In this document: positions 9,520-18,069 of the stretch, in pieces
Layout of the letters: each line of letters opens with the position of its first letter
Position numbering within the stretch: the first letter of the stretch is position 1
NCBI GenBank assembly: GCA_947374225.1
Contig: CANCAY010000003.1
Span: forward strand, 107,348-171,347
Length of the DNA: 64,000 bases
Direction: 5' to 3'
DNA from: Chitinophagaceae bacterium
GTDB taxonomy: Bacteria; Bacteroidota; Bacteroidia; Chitinophagales; Chitinophagaceae
Position numbers and translations under genes: made by a program
The notes under the pieces: generated by a model
What the model saw: only the letters and a program-made list of their open reading frames with translations
Database searches by the model: none
Told to the model about the DNA's origin: nothing

Positions 9520-9592
9520 TGGCACCACCCGGGCTCGAACCGGGGACACAAGGATTTTCAGTCCTTTGCTCTACCAACTGAGCTACAGCGCC
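9520..9592 (-). tRNA. tRNA-Phe (anticodon GAA)
   Basis: The minus strand reads GGCGCTGTAGCTCAGTTGG for acceptor and D arm, then a GGACTGAAAATCC anticodon arm with GAA, and a CCGGTTCGAGCCCGG T arm. The acceptor stem closes with TGGTGCC and discriminator A. All four stems form, with G-T wobbles in the acceptor. The 3' CCA is not encoded. Confidence 0.96.
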
Positions 9593-9694
9593 ATCGGATT
9601 TTCATCCATCCAATTATATAGCTATAACCGGGTTGCAAATATATGGCTCTACTGCTTTATAAACAAGAACTTGGTCCATTTTATTGTTAAAACC

Positions 9695-9970
9695 CTATTT
9701 CAGTTCAATTTTATTAGTATCGTCACTCAAGATGAGCGCCTTTAGTTTAATATAAGCGGAGTAGTCCAGTTTTAAATAGGTACCTTCAATTATAAATACA
9801 TAGCCGTTTCCCGATTCTTCCATCGTGCCTACTACTTTGTCTTTGGTCTCAAATACCCAATCACTTTCTCCTGAAATTATAATTTTCTTTTTTCCTTGCG
9901 ATTGTAGAATATCGTACTCGTGTTTCTTATTATCTCCATCGGAATTTACCCATACTTGAATTTTTTTCAT
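9695..9970 (-). CDS. Conserved-looking small protein, unrecognised
   Basis: The 91-aa product is MKKIQVWVNSDGDNKKHEYD followed by alternating beta-like stretches (KKKIIISGESDWVFETKD, GNGYVFIIEGTYLKLDYSAYIKLKALIL). There is no signal peptide, membrane segment or known motif. The ATG is good and the gene is divergent from an XRE regulator at 10108, with a perfect 12-bp palindrome between them. That arrangement suggests, but does not prove, that it is controlled by the regulator. Confidence 0.6.
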   Translation of the reverse strand: MKKIQVWVNSDGDNKKHEYDILQSQGKKKIIISGESDWVFETKDKVVGTMEESGNGYVFIIEGTYLKLDYSAYIKLKALILSDDTNKIELK

Positions 9971-10059
9971 TTTGATTCGTTTTAAAGAGAATTAAAAAAC
10001 GTCGAATTTCCATATCCCCCAAATCAATAAAACATCAAAAACCAAAAGCACACACAAAA

Positions 10060-10071
10060 GGACAATTGTCC
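10060..10071. promoter_or_regulatory. 12-bp palindrome, candidate operator
   Basis: GGACAATTGTCC is a perfect inverted repeat in the 137-bp divergent space between the 91-aa gene and the XRE regulator, 37 bp before the regulator start. Its position and symmetry fit an HTH dimer binding site. The assignment is inference. Confidence 0.4.
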
Positions 10072-10107
10072 CTATGTTAAATATACAATATTTAGTCTTT
10101 TTACTCT

Positions 10108-10347
10108 GTGAAAAAAGTAAAACTCTACTACAGAAACGACGAATTTTTAATCATCATAGGAAGAAATGTAAGAAAGCTGAGAACCACGGCAGGATTAACT
10201 CAGACCGAACTTGCCTTTTTATGTAATGACTCAGACTACTCTCAAATCAATAGAATTGAGCTGGGTAAGATTAATTTTTCTGTTTCTTATCTTACACTAC
10301 TTTCAACCGCGTTGAAAGTAGAGATTGATGAAATTATTACCAACTAA
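10108..10347 (+). CDS. XRE-family helix-turn-helix regulator
   Basis: The product is 79 aa with a GTG start. It is a single HTH_3/Cro-C1 domain: IGRNVRKLRTTAGLTQTELAFLC, then YSQINRIELGKINFSVSYLTLLSTALKVEIDEI, which matches the five-helix xenobiotic-response-element fold. There is no effector or peptidase domain. It overlaps the convergent EamA gene by 4 bp. The likely targets are its own promoter and the divergent 91-aa gene. Confidence 0.85.
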   Translation: MKKVKLYYRNDEFLIIIGRNVRKLRTTAGLTQTELAFLCNDSDYSQINRIELGKINFSVSYLTLLSTALKVEIDEIITN

Positions 10348-11228
10348 ACCGCCGTTGCAACCACGAAAAAGGAAGCTATAATTAATGCAAGGCCAATCCA
10401 TTGTTTTGGACTTAGGCGTTCTTTAAAAAACACGAATCCAATTAATACCGACAGTATCTGACTGCTAATAATTAAAATATTTATTACTACTACTGGCAAG
10501 TATTGGTAGGAGATATTAATAGCCAAGCCACCAGCAACAAGCAATACCCCTAAAATTAAATATTCTACAAGGTGCTTGGCTTGTAAATAGTTAAATAAGT
10601 CTTTTAGCATGCCATCTTTTACTACCATGGCTAAACCAAATAACATTGCAGTAGTTTCAATAACTAAACTAAAACCAAGTGGACCCCACCATGAAATAGG
10701 GTAAGTGTATAAAGCATATGAACTGCCCCAGAAAAAACTAGAAGCCAGTCCATAAATAATTCCTGTTTTTAAATGATGTCCCTTGGCTAATTCCTTGCCT
10801 TGTAAATACAATAATAATAATCCCGCTGTTGACAAAATAAACGCATACAAATAAGGTGTTTTCCAAACTTCACCAACAACAAATACTGCCGTTAAAATAG
10901 TAAATAGTTTTAGCGAAGACACGGGAACCACAACACTTACAGGCGCTTTTTGAATACCATGCAAAAAGAAAACCAATCCAAAAATATTAAAAACAGAAAG
11001 TGCTACTGATAAAATAAATTGTTTATCAAATGTCAGGTCTCTAACTATCCAATATTTAAAAAATGGCTCGTGCCTAAAACCAAAATATAAAATGGCGAAA
11101 ATAAACGTTGCAAAAACTCCTCTATAAAACATTCCAATTTGAAAAGGAATATGTACTGTTACTTTTTTCCAATAAGCATTACTGATAGCGAAACAAAAAG
11201 CACCAATTAATACAAAAATTATTCCCAT
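10344..11228 (-). CDS. EamA/DMT-superfamily transporter
   Basis: The product is 294 aa with about ten hydrophobic helices arranged as two EamA repeats, beginning MGIIFVLIGAFCFAISNAYWKK and ending LSPKQWIGLALIIASFFVVATAV. The second repeat starts near residue 150 (GIIYGLASSFFWGSSYALYT). It is an inner-membrane drug/metabolite exporter type with unknown substrate. It lies 8 bp downstream of asnS on the same strand and is probably co-transcribed with it. Confidence 0.85.
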   Translation of the reverse strand: MGIIFVLIGAFCFAISNAYWKKVTVHIPFQIGMFYRGVFATFIFAILYFGFRHEPFFKYWIVRDLTFDKQFILSVALSVFNIFGLVFFLHGIQKAPVSVVVPVSSLKLFTILTAVFVVGEVWKTPYLYAFILSTAGLLLLYLQGKELAKGHHLKTGIIYGLASSFFWGSSYALYTYPISWWGPLGFSLVIETTAMLFGLAMVVKDGMLKDLFNYLQAKHLVEYLILGVLLVAGGLAINISYQYLPVVVINILIISSQILSVLIGFVFFKERLSPKQWIGLALIIASFFVVATAV

Positions 11229-11236
11229 AAAAAATT

Positions 11237-12697
11237 TTAATATTCGCAGTTCTTCGGTGTTCTTGCAAAGGCAATAACATCTCTAATATTTGTCATGCCT
11301 GTCACAAACTGTACCATACGCTCAAAGCCTAAGCCAAAACCTGCATGGGGAACACTTCCAAAGCGTCTTGTGTCTAAATAATAACTCATTTCTTCTAATG
11401 GAATATGCATTTCATTCATTCTGGCTTCTAATTTGTCCAAACGCTCTTCTCTTTGTGATCCTCCTACAATTTCTCCAATACCTGGTGCTAATATATCCAT
11501 AGCTGCAACGGTTTCTTTTCCTGCTTCACAACCATCATTCATTCGCATATAAAAAGCTTTTATTGCAGCAGGGTATCCTGTTACAATTACTGGCTTTTTA
11601 AAATGTTGTTCTACTAAATATCTTTCATGCTCACTTTGTAAATCTATTCCCCACTTAACGTCGTAAGTGAATTTCTTTTTCTTATAATGATTGCTATTTA
11701 ATAATATGTCAATGGCTTCGGTATAGGTAATTCTTTCAAATCCATTTTCTAAAACGAATTTTAATTTTTCCACCAAACCTAATCCACTTCTTTTTTCTGT
11801 TGGCAATTGTTTTTCTTCTTCCGCTAAACGACTATCTAAAAAAGCTAAGTCGTCTTGATTATGTTTCATTACATAATCAATTAAGTGCTTAATAAAATCT
11901 TCCGCCAAATTCATATTGTCTTCTAAATCGTTAAAAGCAACTTCGGGCTCTATCATCCAAAACTCTGCTAAGTGTCTTGTGGTGTTGGAGTTCTCGGCAC
12001 GGAAGGTTGGACCAAATGTATAGATGTCTGAGAACGCCATTGCGCCTAACTCTCCTTCTAATTGACCACTCACTGTAAGGTTGGTACTCTTACCAAAAAA
12101 ATCTTGCGTAAAATCAATTTCTCCAGCTTCATTTTTTGCTGCGCCTTCTAAAGGAAGTGTAGTTACACGGAACATTTCACCAGCACCTTCTGCATCACTA
12201 CTTGTAATGATAGGGGTGTGTAAATATAAAAATCCACGGTCATTAAAAAACTGATGCACCGCAAATGCCAATGAATGACGAATGCGAAACACAGATCCAA
12301 ACGTATTGGTTCTAAAACGTAAATGTGCTTTTTCTCTTAAAAATTCAAGAGAATGTTTTTTAGGTTGTAGTGGATATTTTTCTGCATCACTATCTCCTAG
12401 TATTTCTATTTTAGTTGCTTTAACTTCTACTGTTTGTCCTTTTCCTAAACTCTCTACCACAACACCCGTTGCTTTTATAGAAGCACCAGTAGTAATACGT
12501 TTTAATATAGCCTCATTAAACTCGCCTAAGCTTGCTACAATTTGTACATTGTTATTGGTACTTCCATCGTTTAATGCGATAAACTGATTATTTCTAAAAG
12601 TACGCACCCATCCCATTACTACGACTTCAGATCCTACAGCACTCTTTGCGTCAGTACCGCTTAGCAATTGCTTTATTTTGACTCTTTGATTGAACAT
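11237..12697 (-). CDS. asnS: Asparaginyl-tRNA synthetase
   Basis: This 486-aa class IIb enzyme charges tRNA-Asn. The N-terminal OB-fold anticodon-binding domain covers about residues 15-115 ([21 protein letters not shown]). The catalytic core follows, with motif 2 as [21 protein letters not shown] shows across the residues near 240, the segment [18 protein letters not shown], and motif 3 [15 protein letters not shown] near the end. Length and order match bacterial AsnS. A TATCTTTG box 20 bp upstream supports the ATG chosen. Confidence 0.97.
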   Translation of the reverse strand: MFNQRVKIKQLLSGTDAKSAVGSEVVVMGWVRTFRNNQFIALNDGSTNNNVQIVASLGEFNEAILKRITTGASIKATGVVVESLGKGQTVEVKATKIEILGDSDAEKYPLQPKKHSLEFLREKAHLRFRTNTFGSVFRIRHSLAFAVHQFFNDRGFLYLHTPIITSSDAEGAGEMFRVTTLPLEGAAKNEAGEIDFTQDFFGKSTNLTVSGQLEGELGAMAFSDIYTFGPTFRAENSNTTRHLAEFWMIEPEVAFNDLEDNMNLAEDFIKHLIDYVMKHNQDDLAFLDSRLAEEEKQLPTEKRSGLGLVEKLKFVLENGFERITYTEAIDILLNSNHYKKKKFTYDVKWGIDLQSEHERYLVEQHFKKPVIVTGYPAAIKAFYMRMNDGCEAGKETVAAMDILAPGIGEIVGGSQREERLDKLEARMNEMHIPLEEMSYYLDTRRFGSVPHAGFGLGFERMVQFVTGMTNIRDVIAFARTPKNCEY

Positions 12698-12716
12698 ATT
12701 TAGTTATTTCGAGTAG

Positions 12717-12724
12717 CAAAGATA
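12717..12724 (-). promoter_or_regulatory. Bacteroidota -7 box for asnS
   Basis: The minus strand reads TATCTTTG, matching TAnnTTTG, 20 nt before the asnS ATG. No clear -33 TTTG is visible at the standard distance. Confidence 0.5.
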
Positions 12725-12916
12725 ATCCGTTTTAGCGCCTAATTGCCCGGAATCAAGCACAAAAACGGGTAAAAGTTGTTTTTTTATAGAAAAAGGTTTT
12801 AAATTGCAGTAGTCCTTACAAAATACAGGTCAATATCCCGACCACAATTTTTCAAAAAAGATTCTCAACAAAGCTCAGAACTTGATTCGAATTTTAATAA
12901 AACTATAGATTTTAAC

Positions 12917-14470
12917 GTGCAAGAAAAAGACGACAAACCAAAAAAGGGTCGTAAACCCTTAGAGAAAGCGGCGCCTGCTGCAAAAGCAACTAAAACTCAA
13001 AAGACAAGTCCTGTGTCTGAAGAAGAAGCACCTGCTGCAAAAAGAAAACCAATTGCTAAAAAACCCGAAGCTGCTCCTGTTAAAGAAAGTAGTGAAGACG
13101 ATAAAGCTTCCAAGATTGCCGCTGCATTATTTGGAGACGAAAGCGAAGCCAGCAAACCTGTTGCACCCGCTGCAGCACCAACTGGCGAACCCGCTGCACC
13201 TGCACCACAGGCAGACCAGTCTGGACAAAGCGACCAAACTAATAACAATCCAAACCCACAAGGCGGTGAGCAGCGTGGCCCTAGAGGCCCTGGACAAGGA
13301 CAACATCCTGGTCATAGATACCCACCAAAAAAAGAGCCCGTATTTAATGTAGAATTTGACGGCGCCATTGCATCGGAAGGTGTTTTAGAAATGATGCCTG
13401 ATGGATATGGTTTTTTACGCTCTTCTGATTATAATTATTTGTCTTCTCCAGATGACGTTTATGTTTCACCATCTCAGATCAAATTGTTTGGTTTGAAAAC
13501 GGGTGATACCGTGCAAGGCACAGTGCGTCCACCAAAAGAAGGTGAAAAATATTTTGCTTTAACTAAAGTGGATTATGTAAACGGAAAACGTCCAGATGAA
13601 ATTCGTGATCGTATTCCTTTTGATTATTTAACCCCTTTATTTCCTTTCGAGAAATTAAATTTATATACAACCGCTAATAACTACAGCACACGTATCATGG
13701 ATTTGTTTACCCCAATAGGAAAAGGCCAACGTGGACTTTTAGTCGCGCAGCCTAAAGTGGGTAAGACCATGTTATTGAAAGAAATTGCAAACGCTATTGC
13801 AGCCAACCACCCCGAATGTTATTTGATGGTGGTGTTGGTGGACGAGCGACCGGAAGAAGTTACCGACGTTGAGCGTTCTGTGAAAGCAGAAGTGATTGCG
13901 TCTACTTTTGACGAGCCTGCAGAAAAGCACGTGAAGGTTTCTACTATGGCTTTACAAAAAGCAAAACGTTTAGTAGAATGCGGACATGATGTAGTGATTT
14001 TATTAGATTCAATTACACGTTTAGCTCGTGCTCATAATACAGTTGCTCCAAGCTCTGGTAAGGTTTTATCAGGTGGTGTGGAAGCAAACGCAATGCAAAA
14101 ACCAAAACAATTTTTTGGTGCTGCGCGTAAAATTGAAAATGGCGGATCCCTTACCATCATTGCAACAGCATTGGTGGATACGGGTTCTAAAATGGACGAA
14201 GTTATCTTTGAGGAATTCAAGGGTACGGGTAATATGGAATTAGTATTAGATCGTCGTTTAGCTAACAAACGTATTTTCCCTGCAATTGATTTAACGGGAT
14301 CAAGTACACGTCGTGATGATTTATTATTAGACAAAGACGTCTTACAAAGAATGAATATTTTACGTTTATTCTTGAATGACATGAACACCGACGAAGCAAT
14401 GAATGAATTATTAAAAAGAATGCGCGGAACCAAAGACAATGAAGAATTTTTGGCGAGCATGAACAGATAA
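12917..14470 (+). CDS. rho: Transcription termination factor Rho, N-terminal domain replaced by a disordered segment
   Basis: The 517-aa product carries a cold-shock-like RNA-binding domain at about 145-225 ([20 protein letters not shown]) and a RecA-like ATPase with Walker A QPKVGKT at 278-284, [13 protein letters not shown] and Walker [17 protein letters not shown]. Residues 1-140 are a K/A/P/Q/G-rich disordered stretch. The usual N-terminal helical Rho_N domain is not seen here or in the 219 bp upstream. GTG 12917 is the only standard start; the frame stays open back to a TAA at 12800 and reads protein-like from an ATA at 12833. It ends at a strong shared terminator. Confidence 0.95.
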   Translation: MQEKDDKPKKGRKPLEKAAPAAKATKTQKTSPVSEEEAPAAKRKPIAKKPEAAPVKESSEDDKASKIAAALFGDESEASKPVAPAAAPTGEPAAPAPQADQSGQSDQTNNNPNPQGGEQRGPRGPGQGQHPGHRYPPKKEPVFNVEFDGAIASEGVLEMMPDGYGFLRSSDYNYLSSPDDVYVSPSQIKLFGLKTGDTVQGTVRPPKEGEKYFALTKVDYVNGKRPDEIRDRIPFDYLTPLFPFEKLNLYTTANNYSTRIMDLFTPIGKGQRGLLVAQPKVGKTMLLKEIANAIAANHPECYLMVVLVDERPEEVTDVERSVKAEVIASTFDEPAEKHVKVSTMALQKAKRLVECGHDVVILLDSITRLARAHNTVAPSSGKVLSGGVEANAMQKPKQFFGAARKIENGGSLTIIATALVDTGSKMDEVIFEEFKGTGNMELVLDRRLANKRIFPAIDLTGSSTRRDDLLLDKDVLQRMNILRLFLNDMNTDEAMNELLKRMRGTKDNEEFLASMNR

Positions 14471-14473
14471 ATA

Positions 14474-14505
14474 AAAAAAGCCACTTTATTAAAAGTGGCT
14501 TTTTT
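14474..14505. terminator. Bidirectional terminator between rho and nadD
   Basis: A perfect stem GCCACTTT/AAAGTGGC around the loop ATTA is extended by A-T pairs on both sides, giving U-runs in both directions. It overlaps the nadD stop codon by one base. Confidence 0.88.
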
Positions 14506-15077
14506 TATTCCTTAAAGTAATTATTATCTTCAATTTCTTGACGCACTTTTTCTGGCACTAAATAACGAATCGTTATTCCGGCTTTGCGATTGTTGCGAAT
14601 TAATGTAGCAGAGAGTTCTAGCATGGGTGCTTCTAAATAAACAAGGTCCGCACCGTATGTATCTGTGATTTCAAAACCAGGACGTTGATATACAATGAAG
14701 CGATAATTATTTTTAAGCGTTTCAAAATTTTTCCATTTAGGCAAATTCTGAAAACTATCTCCGCCCATAATTACATAAAACTCATGCTGTGGATATTGCT
14801 CTTGTAAATAGGTAAGTGTATCAATCGTATAAGAGGGTTTCGGTAATTTGAATTCAATATCTGAAACCTTTAATTGTGGGTCATCTTCAATCGCTAATTG
14901 TGCTAAATGAAGTCTATCATATTCATTTAATAAACTGCTCTGTGGTTTGTGGGGATTGTGCGGTGACACGACCAGCCATACTTGTTTTAAATCGGAATGA
15001 TTGGCGATATAACTCGCTACCATTAAATGGCCGTGATGTATAGGATTAAAAGAACCGAAAAATAAACCAATTTTCAT
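14505..15077 (-). CDS. nadD: Nicotinate-nucleotide adenylyltransferase
   Basis: The 190-aa product adenylylates nicotinate mononucleotide in NAD synthesis. It starts MKIGLFFGSFNPIHHGHLMVA, containing the nucleotidyltransferase signature GSFNPIHHGH. The substrate-binding WLVVSPHNPHK segment, the YVIMGGDSFQNLPKWKN segment and the C-terminal ELSATLIRN motif (equivalent to the usual ISSTxIR) all fit. Length is normal. A pnuC and nicotinamide riboside kinase pair also lies in this window at 35.8-37.0 kb. Confidence 0.95.
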   Translation of the reverse strand: MKIGLFFGSFNPIHHGHLMVASYIANHSDLKQVWLVVSPHNPHKPQSSLLNEYDRLHLAQLAIEDDPQLKVSDIEFKLPKPSYTIDTLTYLQEQYPQHEFYVIMGGDSFQNLPKWKNFETLKNNYRFIVYQRPGFEITDTYGADLVYLEAPMLELSATLIRNNRKAGITIRYLVPEKVRQEIEDNNYFKE

Positions 15078-15102
15078 GCTTAACTTATTGATTGTCAGTG
15101 AT

Positions 15103-15333
15103 TTATTGTAAATTAGGGCCTACAATAATGCTTTCTGCTTCATCGTTTCTTAGACTAAGTTGGTACCCCGCAACCGATATAGAAATAGGATCACCCAGAG
15201 GTGCTATTTGCTCTACTGTAATTAATTCTCCAGGTATGCAGCCCATCTCCATTAATTTCAAAAAGATATCATCGTTTTCAAAAGAATGTATCACACCAGA
15301 CTCCCCAATTTTTAATTCAGATAGTTTCTTCAT
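15103..15333 (-). CDS. FeoA-domain protein, without feoB
   Basis: The product is 76 aa from the ATG at 15333 (MKKLSELKIGESGVI); a longer frame to 15372 exists but starts poorly. It is a single SH3-like FeoA domain: LKLMEMGCIPGELITVEQIAPLGDPISISVAGYQLSLRNDEAESIIV. FeoA normally assists the ferrous-iron permease FeoB, but no feoB lies beside it here. It may serve a distant FeoB or another partner. It sits 25 bp downstream of the nadD start region and is probably transcribed ahead of nadD. Confidence 0.88.
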   Translation of the reverse strand: MKKLSELKIGESGVIHSFENDDIFLKLMEMGCIPGELITVEQIAPLGDPISISVAGYQLSLRNDEAESIIVGPNLQ

Positions 15334-15440
15334 AATTATACCACAAAGATAGTTTCCTTTATTCTCATACACTTACGAAATTTGGAGCAATAATGAGGGT
15401 GCATAATTCGTATATATTTAGAAGACAATCTTTTATAATC

Positions 15441-15875
15441 ATGAGCATATCTTTTAACAAAGCAGACAAGTCTGCAACGCTAGGCAATCGAACAGCTTTA
15501 AAATCTTTTCTAGAAAAGCAGATTAAGAAGGAGGGCCTGATAATTGAAAACCTACAATACGTTTTCTGCTCTGACAAGTACTTGCTAGATATTAATAAAC
15601 AGTTTTTAGCACATGATTATTATACTGACATTATCAGCTTTGACTTGTCTGAACAAAAAGGACAGTTAATCGGGGACATATATATAAGTGTAGATAGGGT
15701 AAAAGAGAATGCCAAAACCATGGGCACTACACAGGTAAATGAGCTACTCCGCGTAATATTCCACGGTGCATTACATTTTTGTGGTTATAAGGATAAGAAA
15801 CCGGCCGATGTAAAGTTAATGAGGTCCATGGAAGATAAATGGCTGAAAGCTTTTTTTAAACTGACAGGACACTAA
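15441..15875 (+). CDS. ybeY: Endoribonuclease YbeY (rRNA maturation factor)
   Basis: The product is 144 aa from the ATG at 15441 (MSISFNKADKSATLG); the frame continues upstream to 15393, but the short form matches the family. YDIISFD-type core: DYYTDIISFDLSEQ, then GDIYISVDRVKENA, and the metal site LLRVIFHGALHFCGYKDKK. The first two metal histidines (H-x3-H) are present. The third, normally in GYDH, is replaced by GYKDK, as I recall is common in Bacteroidota. The role is 16S rRNA 3' processing and ribosome quality control. Confidence 0.92.
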   Translation: MSISFNKADKSATLGNRTALKSFLEKQIKKEGLIIENLQYVFCSDKYLLDINKQFLAHDYYTDIISFDLSEQKGQLIGDIYISVDRVKENAKTMGTTQVNELLRVIFHGALHFCGYKDKKPADVKLMRSMEDKWLKAFFKLTGH

Positions 15876-15882
15876 TTTTCTA

Positions 15883-15911
15883 CTTTCATCACTTGCTTCG
15901 CAAGTTCTTGT
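15883..15911. repeat. Short hairpin repeat, copy 1 (intergenic, beside parS)
   Basis: The 29-nt stretch reads CTTTCATC, then a hairpin ACTTGC-TTC-GCAAGT (15891-15905), then TCTTGT. It matches the stretch at 43853-43882 inside the nitrilase gene with two substitutions and one loop indel. The two substitutions form a compensatory A-T to G-C pair change in the stem. The 10-mer TTTCATCACT at 15884-15893 also has a perfect inverted copy at 15981-15990. Confidence 0.65.
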
Positions 15912-15956
15912 TCCACGAGAAGGTGCATAGCAACTGATGCCAGAAAATTTCTTAGA

Positions 15957-15974
15957 GTGTTCCACGTGGAACAC
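15957..15974. promoter_or_regulatory. parS: parS site 1 (ParB/Spo0J centromere)
   Basis: The core TGTTCCACGTGGAACA (15958-15973) is a perfect 16-bp palindrome, extended to 18 bp. It matches the ParB-binding parS consensus TGTTNCACGTGNAACA. parS sites cluster near the chromosome origin and are often beside gidA/mnmG, as here. A degenerate half-site, TGTTCCACGAGAA, lies at 15909-15921. Confidence 0.88.
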
Positions 15975-16000
15975 ACTAAGAGTGATGAAATGAGGAATTA

Positions 16001-16034
16001 ATTTAAAAGTGTTCCACGTGGAACACTTTTAAAT
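16001..16034. promoter_or_regulatory. parS: parS site 2, within a 34-bp perfect palindrome
   Basis: The same 16-bp parS core lies centrally in a perfect inverted repeat of 34 bp, with arms of 17 nt beginning ATTTAAAAGTG. It ends 13 bp before the mnmG -7 box, so ParB binding or cruciform formation could affect mnmG transcription. The duplex could also fold as a hairpin in RNA. Confidence 0.88.
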
Positions 16035-16046
16035 ACAAATCAAACT

Positions 16047-16054
16047 TATCTTTG
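16047..16054 (+). promoter_or_regulatory. Bacteroidota -7 box for mnmG
   Basis: TATCTTTG matches TAnnTTTG and lies only 7 nt before the ATG at 16062, so the transcript would be leaderless or nearly so. The -33 region would fall in the right arm of the second parS palindrome. Confidence 0.5.
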
Positions 16055-16061
16055 CAATCTT

Positions 16062-17930
16062 ATGTTTCCAAAATACAATGTCATAGTAGTGGGTGCCGGT
16101 CATGCCGGATGTGAGGCAGCAGCGGCGGCGGCCAATATGGGTAGTAAAGTATTACTCGTAACCATGAATATGCAAACCATCGCCCAAATGAGTTGTAACC
16201 CTGCCATGGGTGGAATCGCTAAAGGTCAAATTGTTCGTGAGATAGACGCACTAGGTGGTTATAGTGGAATTGTATCTGATCTAAGTACGATCCAATTTAG
16301 AATGTTGAATAAGAGTAAGGGCCCTGCAATGTGGAGTCCAAGAACTCAAAATGATAGACACTTGTTTGCTAGCAAGTGGAGAGAGATGCTAGAGCAAACC
16401 CCCAATGTTGATTTCTATCAAGATTCCGTACAGGAATTAATTATAAGAAACGGGAAAGCCTGTGGGGTTAAAACCAGCTTAGGTCATTTAATTGAATCCG
16501 ATGCGGTAATTATAACTAGCGGAACCTTCCTTAATGGAATTATGCATATTGGCGAGAAGCAAATTGGCGGTGGTCGTGTTGCTGAAAAAGCGGCAACGGG
16601 TATTACTGAACAATTGGTTTCGTTTGGTCTGGAGTCTGATAGATTAAAAACAGGAACACCGCCGAGGGTTGACGGCCGTAGTTTGGACTACACAAAAATG
16701 GAAGAGCAGAAGGGTGATGAAGAAGTAGTAGGTTTTTCTTATTTAAATGTGCCAAAAGTTAAACCGGAAAACCAGCGTTCTTGTTGGATTACTTATACTG
16801 ACACCGTTGTACATGATATATTAAAGACAGGTTTTGATCGTAGTCCAATGTACGCTGGTCGTATTGAAGGCGTTGGACCAAGATATTGTCCTAGTATTGA
16901 AGATAAAATAAATAGATTCGCAGACAGAGAAAGGCATCAATTATTTGTTGAGCCAGAAGGATGGAATACGGTAGAAGTTTATGTAAACGGATTCAGCACT
17001 AGCTTGCCAGAAGAAGTTCAATACGAAGCACTTCGTAGAGTTCCCGGTTTTGAGAATGCAAGAATGTTCCGTCCTGGATATGCTATTGAGTACGACTTCT
17101 TTCAGCCAACACAATTAAGATATACATTAGAGACTAAGGCAATCGAAAACTTATATTTTGCTGGACAAATAAACGGAACTACTGGATATGAGGAAGCCGC
17201 TTGCCAAGGTATCATGGCAGGAATGAACGCACATTTAAAAGTGAATCATCAAGCACCATTTGTATTACAAAGAAGTGATGCGTATATAGGAGTTTTAATA
17301 GATGACTTAATAGGAAAGGGTACAAACGAACCTTACCGTATGTTTACATCACGCGCCGAATTCAGAACCTTACTAAGACAAGACAATGCTGATTTAAGAT
17401 TAACCGAATTGTCCTATAAATTAGGACTAGCATCTGAAGAACGCATGAAAAGAGTGACGGAGAAGACAGAACATGTTTCAGAAATAATAAACATACTAAA
17501 TACACACTCAATTACTCCTACTGAAATTAATGAATTCCTTGGTACCATTGACTCTGCGGCTACTACAGAAAAACAAAAAGCATCCAAATTAGTATTGAGA
17601 CCCAATATTAGTCTTCAACAAATTCTAGAGAATAGCACTACCTTAACTGAGAAATTAAAAGGAAAAGAAATCGAATATTTAGAGCAAGCCGAGATACAGG
17701 TTAAATACGAACGTTATATTGAAAAGGAAAAAGAAATAGTTGAACGCATGGCTGCGCTAGAAAATAAAATAATTCCAGAAACCTTTGATTACGACAAGGT
17801 TGCCGCTTTGTCTATTGAGGCAATGCAAAAGTTTAAAAAAATAAGACCCGTTACCCTGGGTCAGGCAAGTAGAATTAGTGGAGTGAATCCAAGTGATATT
17901 CAAATACTCATGGTGTATATGGTTAGGTAG
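16062..17930 (+). CDS. mnmG: tRNA uridine-5-carboxymethylaminomethyl modification enzyme MnmG (GidA)
   Basis: The 622-aa FAD enzyme works with MnmE to modify U34 of several tRNAs. The Rossmann FAD motif GAGHAGCEAA is at residues 11-20. The signatures MSCNPAMGGIAKGQIVREIDALGG, GGRVAEKAATGITEQL, LKTGTPPRVDG, YAGRIEGVGPRYCPSIEDK and ETKAIENLYFAGQINGTTGYEEAACQG (in parts) are all intact, and the C-terminal helical MnmE-binding domain ends GVNPSDIQILMVYMVR. Two parS sites precede it. mnmE is not in the window. Confidence 0.97.
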   Translation: MFPKYNVIVVGAGHAGCEAAAAAANMGSKVLLVTMNMQTIAQMSCNPAMGGIAKGQIVREIDALGGYSGIVSDLSTIQFRMLNKSKGPAMWSPRTQNDRHLFASKWREMLEQTPNVDFYQDSVQELIIRNGKACGVKTSLGHLIESDAVIITSGTFLNGIMHIGEKQIGGGRVAEKAATGITEQLVSFGLESDRLKTGTPPRVDGRSLDYTKMEEQKGDEEVVGFSYLNVPKVKPENQRSCWITYTDTVVHDILKTGFDRSPMYAGRIEGVGPRYCPSIEDKINRFADRERHQLFVEPEGWNTVEVYVNGFSTSLPEEVQYEALRRVPGFENARMFRPGYAIEYDFFQPTQLRYTLETKAIENLYFAGQINGTTGYEEAACQGIMAGMNAHLKVNHQAPFVLQRSDAYIGVLIDDLIGKGTNEPYRMFTSRAEFRTLLRQDNADLRLTELSYKLGLASEERMKRVTEKTEHVSEIINILNTHSITPTEINEFLGTIDSAATTEKQKASKLVLRPNISLQQILENSTTLTEKLKGKEIEYLEQAEIQVKYERYIEKEKEIVERMAALENKIIPETFDYDKVAALSIEAMQKFKKIRPVTLGQASRISGVNPSDIQILMVYMVR

Positions 17931-18069
17931 AAAATAGCTTAGGATTAAATTATATATTCCATCCTCCCACTTATCAAAAAAAATATAAACGTCTTTTTTT
18001 AAAACGCTTAATTCAGTAGCTTTAGTACTATTCTTATAAAGTATAACTAAACAACAAAATTAACAGCGT

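Noticed and set aside
12997..13352. Overlapping frames in other phases within rho
   Set aside because: They arise from the low-complexity A/P/K/Q-rich coding segment and have no family features.
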